From: Ailanthus altissimus
Taxonomy: Eukaryota > Streptophyta > Magnoliopsida > Sapindales > Simaroubaceae
Direction: 5' to 3'
DNA length: 64,000 nucleotides
Assembly (NCBI GenBank): GCA_946807835.1
Contig: OX327710.1
Span: 13,690,501-13,754,500, forward strand
Shown: positions 47,716 to 58,700 of the stretch, in pieces
Position numbering within the stretch: position 1 is the stretch's first letter
Layout of the letters: each line of letters opens with the position of its first letter
Program-made: the position numbers and the translations under genes
Notes under the pieces: generated by a model
Told to the model about the DNA's origin: nothing
The model's input: only the letters and a program-made list of their open reading frames with translations
Databases searched by the model: none

Positions 47716-49775
47716 TCAATCATAAGATGCAGCAAAACTCCAGTAGAATGCCACCATATCAACTTTAGATTCTTCCTCTTCTACTCCGCTAGATGGTGTC
47801 TCTGGCAATTCCAATATGGTGATGCAACTTTTGTTAATTGTCACACCACAAAGATCAAGATTACCTGCATAATTTCTTTCATCAAAGGTCCCAAACTGTC
47901 TTGCATTAGGAATTAGGCCAGATAAGTTGTTGTATGAGACGTTGAAGTTAGATAAAAAGTTGAGTTCAATCAGTCGGGCAGGTATTTGGCCACTTAATTT
48001 GTTGTGGGAAATGTCTAGGCTCTCTATCATTTTAAGATTGGAAAAGCTCTCCGGTATTGATCCTGATAAGTAATTGTGTGACAAATTTAGTGCGCGGATT
48101 TCTTGAAGTTGTCCAATTTCTGAAGGGATTTCTCCAATCAATTCGTTGCATGACAAATCTAATCCAGCCATATAGTTAAGATTGATACCATTATAAAACT
48201 CGTATCTATTCTTCGTCATAAACTCTACTTTTCTTGTGAGATCTGATAGTGTATAACTGCCACCAGATGGCATCAAGTTAAGAGTGGAATTGTAGTAAGT
48301 ACCAATTGAACCAACACCTAAACCCCAATATTGATACTCACGTTCAGATCCATACAAAGAACCATTTCCAAATCTCCAGAAAAACATGTTAGTAAAGCAC
48401 GAGGGTATTGACCCATTAAGTTTGTTGTGTGAAAGATCCATGATGCCTAATTTTTGTAATTGACACAACTCGTCAGGAATACGTCCTCGTAGGTAGTTTC
48501 CCCTCAAAAGAAGAACACGCAAATCTGAATGCTCATTGCTCGGTTTGGGAATTCTACCAACAAGTTCATTATCCCTCAAATCTATTGTCCTTAACTTGTA
48601 GCTTCTAAAAAATGCATTTGGAATTGTCCTGCTAAGAGCATTCTTTTGCATATAAATGTGCATCACTGATGAAAGGTTCCACGAAGATGCAATGGATCCA
48701 GACAAACTATTTTCAGAGAAGTCTAAGAACTTCAGACTTAAAAGATTATTGAGTTGGAAAGGAATATTACCTTCCAAAAAATTTCCTGAAATCGCAAGAA
48801 CCCCAAGGTTTGAGAAGTTACCAATCCAATGAGGAATAGTGCCAGATAGCATGTTATTGGATATGTCTAAGACAGATAGCGAAGTGAAGTTCAACAGCCC
48901 ATCTTCAAGCTTACCACTCAAATGATTGTTTTCCAAATATAACCACTGCAATCCAGACAAGTTCATATAATTGGGAAAAATTTGCCCGTAGAAGTTATTA
49001 TATGACAGATCCAACAACCATAGTGAGTAGCAACTAGTGATTAGAGATCCGGATAATTCCCCTGTAAAATTATTTCTGGACAAATCCAGTAGACTGAGTC
49101 CTTTCATCTCAGTTATTGAAGAAGGAATGTTGCCTTGGAATCTATTTTTTGACAAACCTATATACATCAATTTAGGGAGGATATTACCCATATTCTGCGG
49201 GAGCTTGCCAGTGAAACTGTTATTAGAAATATCTAGATGACGTAAATCATGTTCAAAATTAGGCAATTGAAGAACTCCTGTAAATGAGTTGTTCATCAAA
49301 CATAACACTTCTAATTTTGTGTTATTCTGTAACAACCAAGTTGGGAAATTACCTGCCAACTTATTATGAGAGAGGTCAAGGTATTTTAAATCGTACTGGT
49401 GCAGAATAAAATCAGGAATAGCTCCACCTAAGTTGCAGCTCCGTAAATGGAGGACCTTCAATTGAAATGAAGGAAGCCAGTTTTCAGTTGTCACTTGTAA
49501 CATATGGTTTCGAGTTGAGAGAGAAAACACCTCAAGCTTTGAATGATTAGCCAATGAACTGAGTGAGAATATGCCTTCAAAGTTGTTGTTAGAAAGATCA
49601 AGATATTCAAGGGATGTGAGGTTCGCAGTGACAGATGGTAAGTTCCCACTGAACTGATTGGAAGAAATTTCCAGGACTTTGAGGCGGGTCAAGTTTTTGA
49701 GACATTGAGGGAGGTGACCATGTATGTCATTTCTACTTAGATCCAACTCCACAAGATTCCTCAACTCACATATTG
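47716..49775 (-). CDS. RLP exon 6: LRR array, island, LRRCT; no membrane helix
   Basis: The acceptor TTTTCAG (just above 49775) opens AICELRNLVELDLSRNDIHGH. About twenty LRRs follow, then an island (about residues 500-545 of the exon product, with SYTLSDLTRKVEFMTKN), further LRRs (LDLSCNELIGEIPSEIGQL, LDISHNKLSGQIP) and a cap with Cys in NLDLCG and NKSC. An acidic stretch (GVEEEESKVD) leads to the expected membrane helix, but after FYWSFAASYD comes TGA. RLPs usually go on with about 25 hydrophobic residues and a short basic tail. The frame is otherwise free of stops over 2 kb, so loss of the end is recent or tolerated. Confidence 0.88.
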
Positions 49776-52700
49776 CTGAAAATTGAAGGGTAAAAATTTA
49801 TAAAAAGACACAAACAAAGTATTACCACTAATGTATGACGACCAAGGGAAAAATAAGTGCTATTTAGAAAGTATTATCTTTAAGATGGGTTAAAAAACTA
49901 GAAATTAAAAAAATCAATTTGATTCAATTACATCATTTTTTATTACTATTTTCATCTTTAGAAATGCTTAATTGTCTCCTTAAAAGACTAATTTAGATAA
50001 TTAAAAACGACTTAAGAACTTTACTGATAATTCAAGAAAACCTTAAAAACTAAACTATGAATTTTTTAAAAGAACATTAAATTTGCCATAAACATTAAAA
50101 AATATATTCCTTATATATGATTTTATATTTTAATTCATCAAAGGATGGGCCCACCTATTTTTTTCTTTAAAATCATTTTCTTAAATATATTTATTAGTAG
50201 AAAATTTTAAAATATAGATTTATTAATATACTTTAAAATATTCGAAAATTGACTTCAAACAAAATTCCCCCTTCTTAATTTCTCTCTTCATCGTATATCA
50301 ACTGTTTAAGAGGGGCTATTTGTGCTCATATATCTTCTCTTTAAAATAAATTTCTAAAATATTTTTATTTAATAAAATATTAAAAAAATATTGTTTTATT
50401 TATATACTTCAAAATATCCCAAAATTGTCCCCCTTCTTAATTTCTCTCTTTGTTGTTTATCAACTCTTTCTTTCCCATTTTGTTCAGTCATTTTTTTTTT
50501 TTTTTTTGTGCAGCTTAAATCATTTATCTTTGTCACTACAGCATGTTTATTTTTTGTGATCCGCCCTACGTAGGTTTTTTCCTTCAAAGATTGCATTCAA
50601 CCCAAATATGTATAAAATGACTATTAAAATATGTAAAACGAGGTGGAAATATAGTAAAATTGTTACTTTAATCTCTTTGTTTTTATTGAATTACTCATTA
50701 TATCTTTAAAATATATTCATTTGTTAATCTGATTTCTTTTTTTAAGATTGTCAACTTGATTCTTTAATGACCTGTTTAAGCTAAATAACCCGATGATCTT
50801 AAGCATATTACTTTAACCAAATATTTTGACTTAGGCCCACTGTTTTCACGTTCTCCCTGACATATTCTATTTTTCATCACCAAGGAAGTAGAAAAGTAAC
50901 TGGCTGCAAATTATTATTGTTACCTTGTTTTTCTAGAGATCCATTTAATCTGTTATAACTTAGATCTAGAACTTTCAACTCTCTGAATTCTGCTAATCCT
51001 GCATCAAGGAAACAGAAATAGAATTTGAAAGTTATTGAAAAAATAATGATCATAAACTACATATTAAAATTACTATAATTTTTATTATTATCCAATTTAC
51101 ATGCAGCTCAGTTATATAATCAATCCAATTCCAATTTTAAATAGATAGACAAGTTTAATTCTTCAAATTCAAATGTGTACCTAGCTCTGTTACGGATCCT
51201 CTTATTTCATTATAACCTAGATTCAAAACTTCCAACTTTGCCAAATTTGCTAATCCTGCAAGAAGAAAATAAACAAATAAATAAAAAGAATATCACAATA
51301 GTAGAGCGATAATTATGAGAAAGGGATCATTCCCTAGTATAAAATAGTAGAGTGATAATTATTTTCATTCCTGTTTCTATCTTAATTTATTTATTAAGTT
51401 TTTAATTTTTTTTTAAAATACTCAATCTTCTTATAAAGGGTCTGTTTTTCAAAAATAATGAAACACACTTCACTATTAAAAGCAATTATGTAACCCTGGA
51501 ATTGTTTTTTTTTTAAAAGCGTCTATGTAATCCAATGGAATCACACTAATATTTAATATATAAACATTATTTCCCAGAAGAAAAAAAATCTTCAAATTTT
51601 CATCACTTTACTCATTCTCTTCTTTCCGTTATGTATCCACATCATCCTATTCATTTTCATATTAAAGCTTCTTATATTCTCTCTTTTAGTATTTTCAAGC
51701 TTTTGATCAGTCTGCTTACCTAATTATTCATAAATTTATCCTTTTACTAAGGAAATCTTTGCAGGCCGAGGTAACAAACTTCACATGATCATAAAAGCCT
51801 TTTTTAACTTATCATGCAAGTAATAATAATTCAGCAAACATGAATGAAATCAATAAGAGTAGGGGAGGGAAGAAGAAAACATAAACAATTTACGTGGTTC
51901 GGTAATTATTTATATCTACGGTAAATCAAAATCTTATTTTTTATTAATGAATCAACAGAATTCACAGAGAACCCTAAGAAAAGATCTCACAATAAATCTC
52001 TCTCTTACTACAAAGAAAATTATAAACAATTGTCTCTCTTATATTTTTCTCTTATTTTGTGTGTTTTCTCAAGCTAAAATAAGTCCTTATACAGTCTTCA
52101 GTCATTCTAAGTAAACTGTAATCCGAGTAAAAATAAGATTGGGGTGTCTTAGATGACTTAAGAGTCCTAATAAGGTTTAGTAAAACTAATGCCGCAACGC
52201 TGACCTTCTGGTTGTTATGGCTTTAGACTTTAGACGCCGCAGCGCAGCAACTTGGAGATGGATGCCACGATGCTCCAAGCTCAGTCTCAGGCACTGCGGC
52301 GCTCAAGCCTGTTACCACACTTCCAAGGTCTTTTTGCCTCTATACCTTCTCCATGTGTCCGCTATTCACTTGGCTCAATCCTAAGCCTTTTTCAAAGATG
52401 ATTTTTAATCATCTTTTCATAAAATTCCCTCTTTGATTCAAAATCAACTTCAAAGATTCCAAAATATTTCATCTCCACATCTCTGTCACCCTCATATAGT
52501 AGTGACTCCGGTTAAGTCTTTGCATAGAATAAACTTAACCGAGGAAAGTGGCTTAGTCAATATATCATCGAGATTTTTTAGACTACGCAATCTCTGTTAG
52601 ACTAATCTCACCACCTTGAACAATCTCTCTAGTGAAATAAAGCCGCACATCAATGTATTTTGACTTTTTATGAAATACTTTATGCTTACTTAGATGTATA

Positions 52701-55700
52701 GCACTATGGCTATCATAATATACACTGGTATTAATGTCTTCAATAGTCATCATCTCTACACAAATACCTTTTAACTATATGGCCTCCTTAATAGCTTCAC
52801 CTATAGCTATATACTCCACCTCCATGGTTGATAATTCTACCATGTGCTGTAGAATCGACCTTCAGCACACACTACACCCAAACACTATGAATACATATCC
52901 AGTTAATGACCTTCTCTTGTCAAGGTCACCCGCATAATCTAAATCGACCTATCTTCTTACCATTTTACCTTGATTTTCTTCCTTTTTATATAGTAATCCT
53001 TGTTCCGACATTCCTTTGAGATATCTCAAAATTTAATTAATTGTAAACTAGTGATGTTATCTCAAATTTTTCATGTATCTACTCATAACACTCGCAGCTT
53101 ATTCTATGTCTAGAGTCGTGCAAACCATCGCATACGTGATTGTTCCAACAACGCTAGCATATGATACTTTACTCATATGCAGTTTACCCTATTCAGATTC
53201 TAGTGATTGTGTTACTAAAAATTTGAAATGTATGACCCAAAGAGTAAAGACAACCTTCGTATTAGACATAACAAATTTCTCGAGTATCATGAGTATAAAC
53301 CTCTGGTATAATAGAAATATGACACTTTTTCTTTGCCTCACAATATCCATACCAAAAATCCTCTTTATTGCTCTTAAATCCTTTATCTCAAACTCGCCAC
53401 TCAACTGTTTCTTTAATTTATGTATTTCTTTCATATCTCTACATGAAATCAGCATATCATTCATATATAGAAGCATGCTCATCCCATTTATTAGGCTTTT
53501 AAATTACACACAACCATTATACTTGCTCCTATTGAACCCACAAATCATCATAAAATTATACCACTACTTAGGAGATTTCTTCAACCTGTATAATCACTTC
53601 TTCAATAAGCAAACATACTCCTCCATGTCGGGTTCTTCAAACCCTTGTGGCTATGACATGTATATCTTTTCTGCAAGCTCTCTATATAGAAAAGCTATCT
53701 CTACATCCATCTGCTCTATATGTAAATCATGATTCGCACACATGACTAATAAAATTCTAATAGATGTGTGTTTGACTATTGGTGAGAATATTGCATGAAA
53801 GTCTATCCCCTCGCACTGTGTGAAACCTTGTGTTACTAGCCTAGCTTAAAACCTAGTAGCCTTTACTCTCGACATCCCCTCCTTAACCTTGTATACTCAC
53901 TTACACCTAACTAGTTTCTTTTTTTAAGGTCTCTCCATCAATTCTTAGGTTTTATTCTTGAGAAGAAAACTTATCTCTTCCTTCATAACATGATGCCACT
54001 TCTCACTATTCTTACTCTTCATAGCATCACCATATATCTTAGGCTCATCAAACTCAAGAGTGTATGCATAATTAAATGCATTAACAATTAAATCTGCTTA
54101 AGCATACCTTATTAGTAGATTTATTATTTTTCTTAGCCTATCTCTAACTAGTTGGTACTCTTCAAGCATACCTCTTTATAAGGTCTCTTCATCAATTCTT
54201 AGGTTTTATTCTTGAGAAGAAAACTTATCTCTTCCTTCATGACCTGATGCCACTTCGCACTATTCTCACTCTTCATAACCTCACCATATATCTTAGGCTC
54301 ATCAAACTTAAGAGTGTATGCAGAATTAAATGCATGAGTAATTAAATCTGCTTAAGCATACCTTATTAGTATATTTATTATTTTTCTTAGCCTATCTCTA
54401 GCTAGTTGGTACTCTTCAAGCTCCATCTCAGGAGTCTTAATCTGACATTGGGTGAACTTTGAGAAACTAACTAGTGTCTTTTATTTGACTTTAAGGGGTG
54501 ACTTGCTGAAGTGCTGATCTGGGGGTATCTCAGGTTTACTTTTCTTATCCACTTTAACTTCAACTGTTAATGCTGAACTTCCTTTATATATAGGTTCTTC
54601 CTTATCTTCTTCTTGAGGAACTTTCATCATCGTTGTCTTATCGAACGTCGTATATCTACTTATGATACTTCTCGGTGGCTTCAACTCATTACACTATACT
54701 TTGTATCCTTTTAGACTTCGAGATACTCTATAAATATCCCCTTCAATACTCTAGGTTCTAGCTTGTCTTGCCTCACGTGTACAAAAGTTGGGCAACTAAA
54801 TATTCAAAAATGATCATACTCCGTAAGGCTGTCTAACCACTTCTCTTATGGTGTCTTCAAGTCTATCTGTAAAGAAATGCTTCTATTTATTTAATAGGCT
54901 ACTGTCATTACAGCCTCACCATACAATGCCTTAGACACCTTTACATTGGTCAACATACATCTAACTCTTTCAAGTAAGGTCATGTTCATCCTCTTTGTCA
55001 GACCATTTTGTTGCAATATTGATCTCACGGTTTTGTGCCTTACAATTCCATGCTTAGTATAAAAGCCATCAAACTCCTTGTTGCAATACTAGAGGCCATT
55101 ATCAGTCTTTAGCCTTTTAATCTTCTTGCTAGTTTGATTCTCAACAAGGGTCTTTTATGTTTTGAATGACTAAAACACTTGCTCTTTACTCTTCAACATG
55201 TATACCTATAGTTTTCTTGAATAGTCATCAATGAATGTGAGGAAATACATTGCCCTACCATGAGTGCTTGTTTGTACTATCCCTCAAATATGAGTGTTTA
55301 TAATCAAGAGTGCCTTTTCATTTTGTGCTCTACGATATTAAACTTTACTTATGTGTTTTCCAAGCATACAATGCTCACAAAACTCTAATAGCTGAAACTT
55401 ATCATCACTAAACACCTTTTGATTATATAACTTCATTAGGTTCTTTTCACCTATGACAGTTAATCTTAGATGTCATAACTTGATCTGCATATTCTCACTA
55501 TTAATAGAGAATAATGCAAAACCACTCACCGCCTCTTTTCTCAGCACATACACATGGTTGTACTTATCATCTCTCATTATAACCATGAAACTTTTTAACA
55601 CTTTAAGAATCTCTTTTTCAATTCTAACAGAATACCCATTCAGGTCTAACATACCCTGTAAAATCAAGTTCTTCTTAAAGTTAGAAATATACCTAACTTC

Positions 55701-58700
55701 GAATAACTCTTTTACTCTCCTATTATATACCCTAAGTCTAACACCACCAATTCTCATTACTTGGCAAGCTATATAGTTCCACATTAATATTTTACCATCA
55801 TTTATAGACTGAAAACTAGTAAACAATGACTTATTCGGACACATGTAGAATGTACAACTAAAATCTAAAATTCACTCATCAGAATTCTTACCATAAGAAG
55901 AAACTAAAATTTTTGCACCGTCAAAACTATCCTCATAAGCTAAAGCAGAGTCTGCCTCTTCTTTTTTGTTTTTTTTGGTCCTTAATTTTCTTCTCAGGAC
56001 AATCCTTTGTAAAGTGCCCCTCCTTCTTGTAGTAATAGCACTTTTTAGGATTACCTCTGGACTTCAATCTCGAGCCCTTATTCTTTCTTCCTTTATGTGC
56101 AAGTTGTCTTCTTACAGATAATTCCTTTGCATTAGCTTGTATCTGCTTTCCCAATTTCTTTGAGTTTAACGATGATTTCACATCCTTAATGGTTAAACTT
56201 TTTCTACTGAATAGCAACATATCAATAAAGTGCTCAAAACTATGGGGAAGGGAACTCAACAAGTTGATTGCTTTGTCTTCATCCTCCATCTTCACATCGA
56301 TAGTTTTTAAATTGATTATGACCTTATTGAAGGCATCTATATGATTTTTTATCGGTGTCCCCTCTAACATAGACAATTGATAAAGGTTCTTCTTTATATG
56401 CAAACGATTGGCCAACGACTATGTCATATAAAGATCATCCAACTTCTTCTAAAGACTAATAGTTGTCTTCTTGCCAGCAACCTCCCTTAAAATGTCATTA
56501 CTCAATGGCGGAACAATTATACTATAAGCCCTTTCTTGAATGTATTTTCTCTCTACTTCAGATTTAGTTAACTCTAGCTTATCTTCTTTACTAGATGGAG
56601 CTACAATCTCCTTAGGTAGCCAACCTTAGTCTTTGACTCGCCAGTAACGCTGCTACTTTAACCTTTCACAAATTAAAATCATTCGTGCCATTGAATTTCT
56701 TTACTGTATACTTAGGTGTGGCCATAATTGCTATAACCTTCCTCTAATAACGGTTTATTGGTGGGTGAAAGCATTTTCTAACTTATCACACAAGTAATAA
56801 TAATGCAACAAATAATGAAAGCAATAAGAATAGGAAAGGGAAGAAGGAAAAACAAATAATTTACGTGGTTCGATAATTGACTATATCCACAGTGGATTAA
56901 GATCTTGCTTCTTGTTAATGAATAAATAGAATTCACAAAGAACCCTAAGTAAAGAATCTCTCTCTCACACTACAAAGGAAATTGTAAATAATTATTCTCT
57001 CAATTGTCGCTCTTGTATTTTTTTTCTTGTTCTATATGTTTTCTTAAGCCAAAACAAGTCCCTTATATAGTCTCCAAAAGTCCTAAGTAAACCTTAATCC
57101 AAGTGGAAACAAGATTGAGTGTCCTAGATGACTTTAGAGTCCTAATAGGGTTTAGTCGCATTGATGCCGTGGCACTGGTCTTCTAAACGTCATGGCTCTC
57201 CAGGCTCTGTCTCAGGTGCCACATCATTCCTCACTAAGTATTAGGACGCTCAAGCTTATCAGCAGGCTTCTGAGGTTTTCTCGCCTCTGTAACTTCTGCA
57301 TGTGTCTGCTACTCACTTTGCTCAATCCCAAACCTTTTCCAAGAATGATTTTTAATAATCTTTTCACAATATATATATATATATATAAAGTGTGTTTTAC
57401 TTTGATTATAATGTAATGTATTTTATATATAATGATTAAAACTCTATATGTGGATGTAAACTTTAAGATGAATCACATAAATTTTGTGTATTATCTATCT
57501 TTATCTTTCTTTCTTTATATATATAACTACACTTTAAGATTATATTTAATTTTATAAATCTAATATTTTTTGCATTGTACTAGAACTCGGGGTTGCATCC
57601 GTGTGTTTTGAGTAAAGGCCGAGTTCAGGTTTAAATTTGGGTCGAATCTAGGTAATCCAACATGAATTAAACCAATTTTTATATGAAAAAAATTTAATTT
57701 TACGTGTCAATTTGATAATCAAGTATTTAGTTCTCGTTGTGGCTGCTAAGTATTTTTTAGCATAGTTTTAATTGATTTATTAACACTTTATGCATTTTTT
57801 TAAGCATATGAAGAAGAACGGGCATGCACAGAAGTTGAGAAAGAAGGGAAGGAGAAAGAAAAGGCTGCAAGAGTTTATTGGAGAATGACATATCTGCCTT
57901 AAAGTCTAAAATCTCTAAATTATGGCAAATTGTAGGATTAAATTCTCAAAATATTGAGAAAGTAAAACTCATTGAAGTTCGAGTCACCGAAAGGGAAAAG
58001 TAAATAGAACAACTCAAATAGTTGCTGGAGAAAGAGAAAATAAGGGCGAATTCAAATAAAAAAAAATGTCGAGGTAGAAAAGAAGAATGGTGTTGAAGCG
58101 TGGAAACACGTCGAAGTTGAAAAATATAAAACCGTTAAAGAAAGAAGGCTTGCCAATGTTGAAATAAAGAAGGTAGAAGAATACAAATAAAAAAAGAAAC
58201 CTAAGTTTCGGGCCGAGTTTTTCAAATCTTACAAAATTCGATTCTAGCCTAGATCCGAGTTCCATATAAAAAAGGAAACTCGGATGCAAGAAAAAATCCT
58301 GATTTTTGAATTTTTTTTTTCTATATTTAAGTTTTTGCCATCCTTAATCTAGACCTTAACAGGTTTTTATAGCAAGCCAAATTTAAAAAAATCCTTCTTT
58401 ACCTTCTGTATAGAAAAAACGACCATTACTCCCTTTTAATATTAGTTAATATTCTATTATAATTTTTTGTAATTTTAAAAATGATTAAAACTTTTATCGT
58501 TTTAAAAATGACTAAAACTTTTATCGTTAAATTTGTTTTTGTTATTTTTTAACTTTTTGCATGAAATTATTACATCTTAATTGGTATTAGATTACAACTT
58601 GAAGAAAATAAGAATAAAAAAGAAAATTAATCAAAATAATCATAAAATGGAAAATTAAAACTATAAACCACCATTCATGCACTACTACAAATTACTAACT

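Larger units (their letters stand above)
51792..57368 (-). mobile_element. Copia element in RLP intron 3
   Basis: LTRs at 51792-52421 and 56766-57368 enclose, on the minus strand, a primer-binding site, gag, protease, integrase, reverse transcriptase and RNase H. The left LTR has lost its TG (now TA). The flanks (gatca and atata) do not match, and an (AT)n run at the right edge may have replaced the target duplication. It points the same way as the RLP gene, so readthrough from its 3' LTR or its poly-A signals could affect RLP transcripts. Confidence 0.88.

Noticed and set aside
49037..49240. Plus-strand 67-residue open frame
   Set aside because: Shadow of RLP exon 6.
52734..53732. Plus-strand open frames of 67 and 219 residues
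   Set aside because: They lie opposite Copia RNase H and reverse transcriptase on the minus strand; the 219-residue frame is a shadow.
55453..55776. Plus-strand open frame of 107 residues
   Set aside because: It is a shadow of the minus-strand protease/pre-integrase remnant.
58014..58289. Minus-strand hydrophobic open frame
   Set aside because: It is antisense to the captured coiled-coil fragment; the hydrophobicity comes from reading Lys/Glu codons in reverse.
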